Source: Acidaminococcaceae bacterium (GTDB lineage: Bacteria; Bacillota; Negativicutes; Acidaminococcales; Acidaminococcaceae). From it: a DNA stretch of 64,000 bases. The position numbers and the translations under genes are program-made. Shown piece by piece: positions 53,716 to 62,774 of the stretch. Location of the stretch: contig JAKVKY010000006.1 in assembly GCA_022484685.1 (NCBI GenBank), positions 16,022 to 80,021 of the forward strand. The letters are read 5' to 3'. Position 1 is the first letter of the stretch; each line of letters begins with the position of its first letter. The notes under the pieces were generated by a model that saw nothing but the letters and a program-made list of their open reading frames with translations, was not told the DNA's origin and ran no database searches.

Positions 53716-55395
53716 ATGAGTGGTTTAGCAGTTGTAGTATTTGCGATTGTTGTGTTTATCTGTGCCTACTGTTTTTACGGCCGCTGGCTGGTAAAGACCT
53801 GGGGCATTGATCCGGACGCCAAGACGCCCGCTTATCGTTTTGAAGACGGCAAAGATTTTACGCCGGCCTCCAAGTTCACGGTTTTCGCTCATCAATTTAG
53901 TTCTATCACCGGCGCCGGCCCTGTTACCGGTCCTATCATCGCCGCAGCTTTCGGCTGGGTTCCGGCTCTGCTCTGGCTCTTGATCGGCGGCGTCTTCTTT
54001 GGTGCCGTGCAAGACTTTACCGCCCTGTACGCTTCCGTCAAGAATGATGGCAAGTCCATGGGCAAGATTATTGAAAAGTATGTAGGCAAGCTGGGCGGTC
54101 GCATGTTCTTAATGTTCTGCTGGTTGTTCTCCCTGCTGGTAATCGCAGCTTTCTCCGACATTATGGCCAGCACCTTTAACGGCTTTGCCAAAGATGGCAG
54201 CCAGCTGGTGCCTAACGCTGCCGCTGCTTCTATTTCCGTCATTTATATTTTCGTGTCCATGATTTTCGGCCTGTTAGTACGTAAGTTTAAGATTTCCGGC
54301 GCTACGGAATTAGTCCTGGGTATCATCTGCATGGTAGCCATGATCGCCGCCGGCATCGCTAACCCGATGTTCGCTTCCCGTACCACCTGGCTGTACATGA
54401 CCTACGGTTATTGCTTCATCGCTTCTATCCTGCCCATGTGGCTCTTAATTCAGCCCCGTGATTATCTGAGCGTGTTCCTGCTCTTAGGCATGATTTTAGC
54501 GGGTGTAGTTGGTATCATCGTCGGCAACCCGACCTTGAACATGCCGGCTTTCGTTGGCTTTAACGTTGGTAACAAACCCTTGTTCCCGATTTTGTTCATC
54601 ACCATCGCCTGCGGCGCCGTTTCCGGTTTCCACAGCCTGGTTTCCTCCGGTACATCTTCCAAGACCGTTTCCAATGAAAAAGATATGCTTACCATCGGTT
54701 ACGGCTCTATGTTGATTGAATCTACCCTGGGTGTCGTTTCCCTGGTTATCGCCTGCTCTGTAGCTGTAAACGGTGCTCTGCCCAAAGCAACGCCGTTCGC
54801 AATTTTCGGCAGCGCCATCGGTGGTTACTTCACCATGTTCGGTATCCCCAAGCTGATCAGTACCTGTATCGTGACCATGTGCGTCAGCGCCCTGGCCATG
54901 ACCACCATTGATGCGGTAACCCGTATCGGTCGTATGAGCCTGCAGGAAATGCTTTCTCCGGAAGAAGGTCAGGAACTGACCGGCTGGAAGAAAGTTGTCA
55001 GCAACACTTATGTGGCTACCATCGTTACCCTGGTGCCCAGCTACCTGCTCTGCCTGGGCGGCTATCTGAATATCTGGCCGCTGTTCGGCGCTGCTAACCA
55101 GCTGCTGGCTTCCCTGGTCCTGATTGGTTTAACCGTATTCCTGCGTACTACCGGCCGTAAGGGCTGGATGCTCTACTTCCCCATGATTTTCATGTTCTGC
55201 GCTACGATGAGCGCCCTGGTAATGAGCGTGTACGGTATCTTCGGTAAGATGATGGCCGGCAAGTTCGTCGTCCTGGTAGATGGTCTGCAATTGGTAGTGG
55301 CCCTCTGCCTGATGATTCTGGCTATCATGGTAGTTAAACACTGCGGCAAGGAATTATTCGGCAGCAAGCCGGCTAAACAAACCGCAGCTAACTAA
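53716..55395 (+). CDS. cstA: CstA-family carbon starvation / peptide or pyruvate transporter
   Basis: 559 residues with about 15 membrane helices. Family marks: YRFEDGKDFTPASKFTVFAH, QFSSITGAGPVTGPIIAAAF, GVFFGAVQDFTALYASVKND and FHSLVSSGTSSKTVSNEKDM. CstA-type proteins import peptides or pyruvate. The gene has its own promoter and terminator and GAGGT upstream. Substrate not decidable here. Confidence 0.92.
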   Translation: MSGLAVVVFAIVVFICAYCFYGRWLVKTWGIDPDAKTPAYRFEDGKDFTPASKFTVFAHQFSSITGAGPVTGPIIAAAFGWVPALLWLLIGGVFFGAVQDFTALYASVKNDGKSMGKIIEKYVGKLGGRMFLMFCWLFSLLVIAAFSDIMASTFNGFAKDGSQLVPNAAAASISVIYIFVSMIFGLLVRKFKISGATELVLGIICMVAMIAAGIANPMFASRTTWLYMTYGYCFIASILPMWLLIQPRDYLSVFLLLGMILAGVVGIIVGNPTLNMPAFVGFNVGNKPLFPILFITIACGAVSGFHSLVSSGTSSKTVSNEKDMLTIGYGSMLIESTLGVVSLVIACSVAVNGALPKATPFAIFGSAIGGYFTMFGIPKLISTCIVTMCVSALAMTTIDAVTRIGRMSLQEMLSPEEGQELTGWKKVVSNTYVATIVTLVPSYLLCLGGYLNIWPLFGAANQLLASLVLIGLTVFLRTTGRKGWMLYFPMIFMFCATMSALVMSVYGIFGKMMAGKFVVLVDGLQLVVALCLMILAIMVVKHCGKELFGSKPAKQTAAN

Positions 55396-55421
55396 TAACT
55401 GCAAAGCGAGTTAAAAAATTA

Positions 55422-55449
55422 ACGTCCGGAAGATTTTTCTTCCGGACGT
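55422..55449. terminator. bidirectional terminator between cstA and the MFS gene
   Basis: Perfect stem ACGTCCGGAAGA / TCTTCCGGACGT, 4-base loop, T runs on both strands. It is followed by a short tandem duplication (GTAGTATTTAATCT twice, about 55462-55490). Confidence 0.88.
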
Positions 55450-55522
55450 TTTTCTGTACCGTAGTATTTAATCTGTAGTATTTAATCTTGCAAACTAAAC
55501 CTGCCAAGTTTGGCATGAATGC

Positions 55523-56731
55523 TTACTTTTGGGAGTTGGTTCCTGTAAACTTCTGCGCCGCCAGGTAAAAACAGGGCAGGCTGAGGAGCTGGGTCACGGT
55601 AGAAGCCAGGACCATGGCGTTCAGGTTCTGGTCGTAGAGCCAGCCCAAAGCCCAGCTGCCTAAGAACCAGCAGATGCCGAAAGCAGTCTGGGAAATGCCG
55701 AAGCCGGAGGAACGGGTTTCTTTGGGAACGATACTGGTGACGGCTGCCTTGAACACGGATTCCTGAGCGCCCATGCCTACGCCCCACAGCAGGATGCCGG
55801 CCATGACCACGTAGAGATTGGTAAAGTTAAAGATGAGGATACTGAACGGCGCTGCGACTAAAGTGGACAGGATTAAAACTTTTAAACCGTACTTATCATA
55901 GAGCCAGCCAAAGATCACGGCGGCCACAGCATCGGTAAACATAGCGGCGGCGTACAGCAGCGGCAGATAATCCGGCCCCACCAGCTGCTCCTTGGAGATG
56001 TGCATGGTGATCATGTTAAAATCCAGGAAGCCGAAAGCGAAGACGCAGGTGGCCACGATGTACCATAAAAAAGGCGCGCTAATTTTGAAAGGCGTTTTGG
56101 TCTGGGCCGGCGCCTCAAAATTTTCCGGGTTGGGAAATTTGCGCCAGGCAAAAAGTAACAGGGCGATGGTCAGCACCGCCGGAATAAAAAGCAGGGCAAA
56201 ACAGAGTCGGTATTCCGTTACGGGTACCGCGCCTTTTTTCAGCATCAGGGCGGCAAATAAAAGTACCGGTCCCAGGAACGCGCCCAGCTGGTCCAGCGCT
56301 TCCTGCAGGGCAAAACTTTTACCGGCGCCTACCTGGGAAGCCGCAAAAGACAGCAGCGTATCTTTGGCCGGTTTCTTGATGGCTTTGCCAGAACGTTCCA
56401 GGATGATAAGGGCGCAGGCATATATCCAGCCGTTTTCCGGCACCAGGGCTAAAAGCGGTACGGCAAAGACATCCACGATATAACCCAGCAAGGTCAGGGA
56501 CCAGTAATTTTTAGTCTTATCCGCCAGATAGCCGGTGAAGAGCCGCAGGGAATAACCGGCCAGCTCTCCCAGGCCGGAGACAAAACCGATGGTGGCGGCG
56601 GAGGCGCCCAGCAAAGATAAATAAGCCCCCAGGATGGAGGACGCGCCTTCGTGAGTCATATCGGAGAACATGCTCACGAAACCCATGAGGATGATAAAAG
56701 CCAAAGCAGAAGTTGAAGCAATCTTGTTCAT
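55523..56731 (-). CDS. MFS transporter
   Basis: 402 residues with 12 membrane helices. Helix 1 LAFIILMGFVSMFSDMTHEG, then GELAGYSLRLFTGYLADKTK with the MFS loop motif. Resembles the YfkF/multidrug-like MFS group; substrate unknown. Single gene; it faces the pyrophosphatase gene divergently. Confidence 0.82.
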   Translation of the reverse strand: MNKIASTSALAFIILMGFVSMFSDMTHEGASSILGAYLSLLGASAATIGFVSGLGELAGYSLRLFTGYLADKTKNYWSLTLLGYIVDVFAVPLLALVPENGWIYACALIILERSGKAIKKPAKDTLLSFAASQVGAGKSFALQEALDQLGAFLGPVLLFAALMLKKGAVPVTEYRLCFALLFIPAVLTIALLLFAWRKFPNPENFEAPAQTKTPFKISAPFLWYIVATCVFAFGFLDFNMITMHISKEQLVGPDYLPLLYAAAMFTDAVAAVIFGWLYDKYGLKVLILSTLVAAPFSILIFNFTNLYVVMAGILLWGVGMGAQESVFKAAVTSIVPKETRSSGFGISQTAFGICWFLGSWALGWLYDQNLNAMVLASTVTQLLSLPCFYLAAQKFTGTNSQK

Positions 56732-56946
56732 AATATATACAGACCACCGTTTTTCGGGCGGCCTGCCTTTCCGCCGTTCATTATAGCACCTGCGTCCGGG
56801 CTTAGCAATTTGTGGCAGGAAAAATCTGTGCTTACGTTGAAGTTAAACATATTAACATTAAAAGAAGATTAAAAACAGGTAAGTTTTGGCCGGCGGCGGG
56901 AAAAAATTGCCGTGCCGTCTGCCGGATTTTTAAGAACGGAGGAGTT
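56732..56946. other. divergent intergenic region
   Basis: 215 bp between the MFS gene and the pyrophosphatase gene. It contains the ribosome site GGAGGAG before ppaC; I see no clear promoter pair or operator. Confidence 0.5.
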
Positions 56947-58284
56947 ATGGAAAAACCTATCTATGTGCTTGGACACCGGAACCCGGATACGGATTCCATC
57001 TGCGCTGCCATCGGCTATGCTTTTTTAAAGAAACAGTTAGGCGCCAACGCCATCCCGGCCCGGGCCGGGAAAATTAATCCGGAGACCCGTTTCGTGCTGG
57101 ATTATTTTCAGGTACCGGATCCCCTGCTGGTTCACGATTTGTTTCCTTCCCTGGACGACGTGACCCTGCTGCAGACGCCGACGGTGACGCCGGAGGATAC
57201 GGTGCGCAGCGTAGGCAAACTGTTAGTGGAAAACCGAAAATTAAAATCCGTGCCGGTGGTGAATAATCAGAACCAGGTGGTCGGCATCATTACCAGCAGC
57301 GACCTGGCCCGGCACTGGTATAATGAAGTTCTGCTCCGGGAACAGGAACGAGCGGACGTAAGCTGCGGCGTGATCTTAAACGAGATCGTGGCCCATGTGA
57401 TGACCAAGGATGTGGTAGGTTTTAAACTGGGCGACCTGCTCAGCGATGTGAAAGCTAAGATGCTCAGCGCCCAGTTCGTTTCCTATCCGGTTACGGACCG
57501 GGGCCGGTACCTGGGTATGATTGACCGGGGCATGATGCTCGAACCCAGCCGTCAGGCGGTAATTTTGGTGGATCATAACGAACGCAGCCAGGCGGTAGAG
57601 GGTATCGATGAAGCCAAGATCCTGGAAATCATCGACCATCACCGTTTGGGCGGGCTCACCACAGGCTCCCCTATCTTTATCCGGCAGGAACCGGTGGGCA
57701 GCACCAGTACCATCGTGGCTAACCTGGCCTGGCACCGGGGCGTGACTTTGACTCCGGCGGTAGCGGGTATCTTATTCTCCGCCATCGTGTCGGATACTTT
57801 GTATTTTAAATCTCCCACCACGACCCTGTTTGACCGGGATACGGCGGAACGGTTGGCCAAGCTGGCGGGGATTACGGACCCGGAGCAGCTGGCCATGGAA
57901 ATTTTACGCCACGGTTCCCTGCTCACCACTTTATCTCTCAGCGATTTGGTGCGCATCGATATCAAAGAGTTTGAGTTCCAGGATTTGAAATTGTCCGTGG
58001 GCCAGGTGAACAGCATGGACCGGCAGCAGGTGCTGCAGATGCTGCCCCAGCTCAAAGGCGCCCTGGAAAAATTCCGCAGCCAGGAAGGTTACAACCTGTC
58101 CCTGCTCATGGTGACAGATATTTTAGCCGGCAGCACGGATCTGGTGGCCGCCGGAGAACCCCAGGCAGTTTTGCGCAGTGCTTTTGGCGAGCCTGCTGAC
58201 CCGGAGCATTTTTATCTGCCCGGCGTCTTAAGCCGCAAGAAACAAATTATCCCGCCTTTGATGGAAGCATTGAAAAATAGATGA
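56947..58284 (+). CDS. ppaC: manganese-dependent inorganic pyrophosphatase with CBS pair
   Basis: 445 residues from ATG 56947 (GGAGGAG upstream; frame open earlier without a site). DHH-family II pyrophosphatase: GHRNPDTDSICAAIGYAFLK, DHNERSQAVEGID, IIDHHRLGG and the C-terminal DHHA2 domain with SRKKQ. Two CBS repeats (about residues 70-125 and 150-205; VVGIITSSDLARHW, PVTDRGRYLGMIDRG) are inserted in the first domain, giving a nucleotide-regulated form. No DRTGG domain is seen between the CBS repeats, so this is the short version. Co-directional with the GH3 gene. Confidence 0.92.
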   Translation: MEKPIYVLGHRNPDTDSICAAIGYAFLKKQLGANAIPARAGKINPETRFVLDYFQVPDPLLVHDLFPSLDDVTLLQTPTVTPEDTVRSVGKLLVENRKLKSVPVVNNQNQVVGIITSSDLARHWYNEVLLREQERADVSCGVILNEIVAHVMTKDVVGFKLGDLLSDVKAKMLSAQFVSYPVTDRGRYLGMIDRGMMLEPSRQAVILVDHNERSQAVEGIDEAKILEIIDHHRLGGLTTGSPIFIRQEPVGSTSTIVANLAWHRGVTLTPAVAGILFSAIVSDTLYFKSPTTTLFDRDTAERLAKLAGITDPEQLAMEILRHGSLLTTLSLSDLVRIDIKEFEFQDLKLSVGQVNSMDRQQVLQMLPQLKGALEKFRSQEGYNLSLLMVTDILAGSTDLVAAGEPQAVLRSAFGEPADPEHFYLPGVLSRKKQIIPPLMEALKNR

Positions 58285-58337
58285 AAGAGCGGCCCGGGTG
58301 TAAAGGTAAAACCTGCCGCGACGAAAGGTTAGCGAAG

Positions 58338-59516
58338 ATGAAAAAATTTTCTCTGATAGCTTTAAGCCTGTTCTTTTTCTTGACGGCCACGGCCTGTGGC
58401 AGCACGCCTCAAAAGGCGGCCGCGCCCCAGCCGGAACCGGTAAAATTGCCGGATGCCCAGATAGAAACTATCGCGAAAGCCATGGTCAGCCACATGACCC
58501 TGGCAGAAAAAATCGGCCAGATGATGATCGTGGGCGTGGACGGGACCAGCATGGATAAGAACGCCCTGGTCCTGCTGCAGCAATATCATGTGGGCGGTAT
58601 CATCCTTTTTGATCCCAATATGCAGAGCCGGACCCAGGTGCAGCAGCTGCTCAGCCAGCTCCAGGCTAACGCCGATGACAAAGGCTTACCTCTCTTCCTG
58701 GGTGTGGACCAGGAAGGCGGTCTGGTTACCAGGATGAAGCAGAGCATGTATACGGCACCTTCGGCAGCCCAGTTAGCCGCCACCGGCGACAGCCAGCAGA
58801 TTTATGAGGCTGCCCGCAAGACAGCGCTGGATATCAAGTCCGTAGGTTTCAACCTGGACTTTGCCCCGGTGCTGGATATTAACCAGACCAAGCAGCGCAG
58901 TTACGGCAAGACGGCGGCGGAAGTCATCCAGAATGCTGCGGTGGCTGCCCAGGCTTACCAGGATGCGGGGATAATTTTTAGTTTCAAACATTTTCCCGGC
59001 ATCGGCAAAGCGGTCCTGGACACCCATGTTGGCGCCAGCACCGTGCCGGTCAGCAAAGAGATTATCATGAAGGAAGATTTTTTACCGTTCAAAGAATTAA
59101 TCAAGCGTTTCCCCAACGACCAGTTCATGGTCATGATCGGTCATTTAAAGTTTAAAGCTTTTAACGATACGCCGGCCAGCGTGGAACCACAGATCGTGAC
59201 GGACCTTTTACGCAAGGACGCCGGCTTTACCGGTATCGCCATCACGGATGATATGGGCATGGGCGCCCTGATGGAAGGTTATACGTCGGCTCAGGCCGGG
59301 GTCAAGGCCGTCCAGGCGGGTCAGGATATTTTGCTGGTGTGCTTCGGACAAAAGTCCAAGCAGCAGGTGCATGACGCGGTGCTGGCTGCAGTTCAGGACG
59401 GACGCATCCCTCAGAGCCGCATCGACCAGGCGGCGACCCGGGTTGTAACCTGCAAGCTGAAGAACCTGGTGACCTACCGGGAACTGAAACAATTTGCGGA
59501 CGCTTATACAAAATGA
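58338..59516 (+). CDS. GH3-family beta-N-acetylhexosaminidase-like lipoprotein
   Basis: 392 residues from ATG 58338; an ATG at 58281 overlaps ppaC and would put 19 charged residues before the signal peptide. Lipobox TATAC (Cys20). GH3 domain: IGQMMIVGVDG, QEGGLVTRM, the general-acid loop KHFPGIGKAVLDTHVGAS, and the nucleophile Asp in AITDDMGMGAL. It should remove GlcNAc residues, for example from peptidoglycan fragments, as NagZ does. The usual KHFPGHGD has Ile and Lys in place of His and Asp, but the later D-x-H dyad (LDTH) is kept. Confidence 0.85.
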   Translation: MKKFSLIALSLFFFLTATACGSTPQKAAAPQPEPVKLPDAQIETIAKAMVSHMTLAEKIGQMMIVGVDGTSMDKNALVLLQQYHVGGIILFDPNMQSRTQVQQLLSQLQANADDKGLPLFLGVDQEGGLVTRMKQSMYTAPSAAQLAATGDSQQIYEAARKTALDIKSVGFNLDFAPVLDINQTKQRSYGKTAAEVIQNAAVAAQAYQDAGIIFSFKHFPGIGKAVLDTHVGASTVPVSKEIIMKEDFLPFKELIKRFPNDQFMVMIGHLKFKAFNDTPASVEPQIVTDLLRKDAGFTGIAITDDMGMGALMEGYTSAQAGVKAVQAGQDILLVCFGQKSKQQVHDAVLAAVQDGRIPQSRIDQAATRVVTCKLKNLVTYRELKQFADAYTK

Positions 59517-59522
59517 TACAAT
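59494..59522 (+). promoter_or_regulatory. promoter of the FAD-oxidoreductase cluster
   Basis: TTGCGG, 17-base spacer, TACAAT; the -35 box is inside the last codons of the GH3 gene and the start codon of the next gene is 47 bases downstream. Confidence 0.55.
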
Positions 59523-59568
59523 TAAAGTTAGTACAAAGGAAGAAAATCTAAGCTTAGGGAGTGAAGAC

Positions 59569-61029
59569 ATGGATTATTTTAAGGAAGCCGACGTCGTCGT
59601 CATTGGCGGCGGTATTGTCGGTACCGCGATCCTGCGTGAACTGAGCAAGTACCAGCTGCGCAGTATCCTGGTAGAAAAAGAACCGGACCTGGCTATCGGG
59701 ACCACCAAGGCCAACAGCGCTATCTGCCATGCAGGTTTTGATGCGCCGGTAGGCAGCATGAAAGCCCAGACCAATGTGCGGGGCAACGAATTGTACCATG
59801 AGCTGGCTGAAGATTTGCAGCTGGATATTAAATGGTGCGGCTCTTATGTTGTCGCCACTACGGATGAAGAAGTAAAATCTCTGGACGTACTTTTGGAACG
59901 GGGCCAGAAAAATGGCGTGCCCGGTCTGAAAATTATTTCCGGCGACGAACTGCGTAAAGAAGAACCGAACCTGACCACGGCCAAGGCTGCTTTGTGGGCG
60001 CCTACCGCCGGGGTAATGTGGCCTTTTGGCTGCGCCATCGCTTTTGCTCAGTGCGCGGTACAAAACGGCGCTGAGGTCATCCGCGATTGTACGGTCACCG
60101 GTTTTGTAAAAGAAAACGGCGCGGTCACCGCGGTGACGACCAGCAAAGGTACGATCAAGACCAGGTTTGTCATCAACGCTGCCGGCGTGTACGCCGACGT
60201 GATTGCCAAACTGGCCGGCGATGACAGCTTCACCATCACTCCCCGTAAAGGTGAATATATTTTGTTTGATAAGACGGCCGGCGCCGATCTGGTGTACGGT
60301 ATCGTGTTCCCCTGCCCTACCAAGACTTCCAAAGGCATCTTGGTCTGCACCACGACCCACGGCAATACTTTTATCGGGCCCAATGCCCAGGACCAGGACA
60401 GCCGGGAAGATAACGAAGTTACTACCCCGGGCATGAACGAGATTATTGCCGGCGCCAGGAAGCTGGTACCGAACCTGCCCATGGGCGCGGCCATCACGGA
60501 ATTCGCCGGCCTGCGTGCTGTTTCCAGCACCGGTGATTTTGTGCTGGGCGAAACCAAGGTGCCCGGTTTCTTTAACGCTGCCGGGACCCAGAGTCCTGGT
60601 TTGAGTTCCGCACCGGCTATCGCGGAACAGTTAGTGGCCGCCCTGGAGCGGACCACGAAACCGTTTGCTTACAAAGAAAAATTTAACGGCAAACTGCCGG
60701 TGAAGAAAGCTTTTATCCGCATGAACGCTGCCGAAAAAACGGCAGCCATTAAGAAGGACAGCCGTTTCGGCCGCGTCATCTGCCGCTGTGAGACCGTCAC
60801 GGAAGGCGAGATTGTGGCCGCTATTCACGAACCTTGCGGCGCCCTGACGGTGGACGGTGTGAAACGCCGTACCCGTGCCGGGATGGGCAGATGCCAGGGT
60901 GGTTTCTGTGGCCCCCGTGTGGTACAGATTCTTTCCCGGGAATTGCAGATTCCCGTACCGCAGGTACTCAAGGAACGTCAGCACAGCGAACTGTATTACG
61001 CTAAGTTTCCGGTAAAGGAGGGCAAATAA
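59569..61029 (+). CDS. FAD-dependent oxidoreductase with C-terminal [2Fe-2S] domain, GlpA-like
   Basis: 486 residues from ATG 59569 (GGGAGTG six bases upstream; the open frame begins in the previous gene). FAD-binding start DVVVIGGGIVGTAILREL of the glycine-oxidase/glycerol-3-phosphate dehydrogenase type, then ITEFAGLRAVSSTGDFVLGE. The C-terminal 90 residues form a BFD-like domain, with ICRCETVTEGEI and GMGRCQGGFCGPRVV supplying four Cys. First of three coupled genes (3-base and 2-base gaps) typical of an anaerobic glycerol-3-phosphate or related dehydrogenase; the substrate is inferred. Confidence 0.87.
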   Translation: MDYFKEADVVVIGGGIVGTAILRELSKYQLRSILVEKEPDLAIGTTKANSAICHAGFDAPVGSMKAQTNVRGNELYHELAEDLQLDIKWCGSYVVATTDEEVKSLDVLLERGQKNGVPGLKIISGDELRKEEPNLTTAKAALWAPTAGVMWPFGCAIAFAQCAVQNGAEVIRDCTVTGFVKENGAVTAVTTSKGTIKTRFVINAAGVYADVIAKLAGDDSFTITPRKGEYILFDKTAGADLVYGIVFPCPTKTSKGILVCTTTHGNTFIGPNAQDQDSREDNEVTTPGMNEIIAGARKLVPNLPMGAAITEFAGLRAVSSTGDFVLGETKVPGFFNAAGTQSPGLSSAPAIAEQLVAALERTTKPFAYKEKFNGKLPVKKAFIRMNAAEKTAAIKKDSRFGRVICRCETVTEGEIVAAIHEPCGALTVDGVKRRTRAGMGRCQGGFCGPRVVQILSRELQIPVPQVLKERQHSELYYAKFPVKEGK

Positions 61030-61031
61030 CC

Positions 61032-62303
61032 ATGAGTGAACTTTATGATGTAGTCATCGTGGGCGGCGGCCCTGCCGGACTGAGCGCAGCTTATAGCGCC
61101 TATAAGAACGGCGCCAAGAAGATCCTGGTGCTGGAGCGGGACCGGGAACTGGGTGGTATCCTGCAGCAGTGCATCCATAACGGTTTCGGCCTGCACCATT
61201 TTAAGGAAGAATTAACCGGACCCGGTTACGCGGGCCGGTGTATCGGTTTGATTAAGGATAAACCGGAAGTTGAGACCAGGGTGGACACCATGGTCCTGGA
61301 AGTACACGAGGATAAGACGGTGTTAGCCGTCAGCCCCACTAAAGGTATTTATACCGTCCAGGGTAAGACCGTGATCCTGACCATGGGTTGCCGGGAACGT
61401 ACCCGCGGCGCCATCCGTACTCCGGGCGGCAGACCGGCCGGTATTTTTACCGCCGGCGCAGCTCAGCGCATGGTGAACATGGAAGGTTACCTGCCCGGCA
61501 AAAAGATTGTCATCCTGGGCAGCGGCGATATCGGCCTTATCATGGCACGGCGCATGAGCCTGGAAGGCTGCAAGGTAATGGCGGACATTGAGATTTGTCC
61601 GTTCTCCAACGGCCTGACCCGTAATATCGTGCAATGCTTGAACGACTATAATATTCCTTTGTACCTGGCCCATACCATCACCAGGATTCACGGTAAAGAC
61701 CGTGTGACCGGTGTGACGGTGGCAAAAGTTGATAATAAGATGCAGCCTATTCCCGGCACGGAGTTTGATATCGAGTGCGATACCCTGCTCTTGTCCGTAG
61801 GCCTGATTCCGGAAAATGAATTGTCCCGGTCTCTGGGCATCAAGCTGCACCGGCTGACGAACGGACCCATCGTGGACCAGCACCGGGAAACCAGCCTACC
61901 CGGTTTTTATGCCGCCGGCAACGTGGTACATGTCCATGACCTGGTGGATTTTGTCTCGGACGAAGCCGAGATTGCCGGTAAGTTTGCAGCCCTGGATGCT
62001 CAGGGAAAACTGCCGGCCGTACAGCATGACGTAGCGGTGGAAGCTGTGAACGGCGTGCGTACCTGCGTGCCCCAGCATCTCAGCCTGCCGGAAGGCGGCG
62101 AAGGCGCCCGGCTCTTTATGCGTGTGAGCGCACCGGCCCGCAAGGTAACTTTGGAAATCAAACAGGGGGACGAGGTTTTGTTAAGCCGCATGCTCCCCGT
62201 GGTTAAACCCAGCGAGATGATCGCCGTGGAGGTTCCGGCAGCGATAACGGCCAAGATGACCGGCAGCTCCGTGACCGTGGGCTTAAAGCAGAAGGAGGCC
62301 TGA
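61032..62303 (+). CDS. FAD/NAD(P)-dependent oxidoreductase, GlpB/thioredoxin-reductase-like
   Basis: 423 residues. Pyridine nucleotide-disulfide family: DVVIVGGGPAGLSAAYSA, GREL-like LGGILQQCIHNGFGLHHFKE, TMGCRERTRGAIRTPGGRPA, a second Rossmann motif KIVILGSGDIGLIMARRM, and GLIPENELSRSLG. The last 65 residues are an added beta-rich domain. Middle gene of the three-gene cluster; it probably passes electrons from the first subunit to NAD or a ferredoxin-like partner. Confidence 0.88.
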   Translation: MSELYDVVIVGGGPAGLSAAYSAYKNGAKKILVLERDRELGGILQQCIHNGFGLHHFKEELTGPGYAGRCIGLIKDKPEVETRVDTMVLEVHEDKTVLAVSPTKGIYTVQGKTVILTMGCRERTRGAIRTPGGRPAGIFTAGAAQRMVNMEGYLPGKKIVILGSGDIGLIMARRMSLEGCKVMADIEICPFSNGLTRNIVQCLNDYNIPLYLAHTITRIHGKDRVTGVTVAKVDNKMQPIPGTEFDIECDTLLLSVGLIPENELSRSLGIKLHRLTNGPIVDQHRETSLPGFYAAGNVVHVHDLVDFVSDEAEIAGKFAALDAQGKLPAVQHDVAVEAVNGVRTCVPQHLSLPEGGEGARLFMRVSAPARKVTLEIKQGDEVLLSRMLPVVKPSEMIAVEVPAAITAKMTGSSVTVGLKQKEA

Positions 62304-62305
62304 AC

Positions 62306-62680
62306 ATGGCAACAGAAAAACGTGTGATGAACTGTATCATGTGCCCGATGGGCTGTGAACTGACGGTGACCTTAGACGGCGGCAAGTTTGTCAGCGTCAC
62401 CGGTAACACCTGTCCCCGGGGCGCCAAGTACGCCCAGGACGAAGTAACGGCCCCGAAGAGAATGTTAACCAGCACGGTACGGATTAAAGGCGGTTTCTTA
62501 CCTTTACTGCCTGTGGTCAGCAAGACCGTGATGCCCAAAGGTAAAGTTTTGGAAGCAGCCCGGGCTTTGCGCAGTGTGGAAGTCCAGGCGCCTGTTAAAG
62601 CCGGCGACGTGGTCGTGGCTGATATTTTAGGCACGGGCGTGGATATTATTGCCAGCCGCAACATGGCCGCTAAAAATTAA
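62306..62680 (+). CDS. DUF1667 protein, Cys-rich
   Basis: 124 residues. N-terminal CIMCPMGCELTV and NTCPRGAKYAQDE provide four Cys that may bind an iron-sulfur cluster or zinc, as in molybdopterin-type oxidoreductase N-termini. Usually found as third gene after the two FAD proteins. No catalytic domain is recognised. Confidence 0.88.
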   Translation: MATEKRVMNCIMCPMGCELTVTLDGGKFVSVTGNTCPRGAKYAQDEVTAPKRMLTSTVRIKGGFLPLLPVVSKTVMPKGKVLEAARALRSVEVQAPVKAGDVVVADILGTGVDIIASRNMAAKN

Positions 62681-62774
62681 TAACTGTATGGTAATGAACA
62701 GCTTTTAACGAATTGTCATTAAAAAGTCACAAAGAAAAGTTATAATACTCTCAGGAAAACAGGGAGGTGTTATT

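Noticed and set aside
55462..55490. Tandem 14-bp duplication after the cstA terminator
   Set aside because: Just two copies in non-coding sequence; no sign of function.
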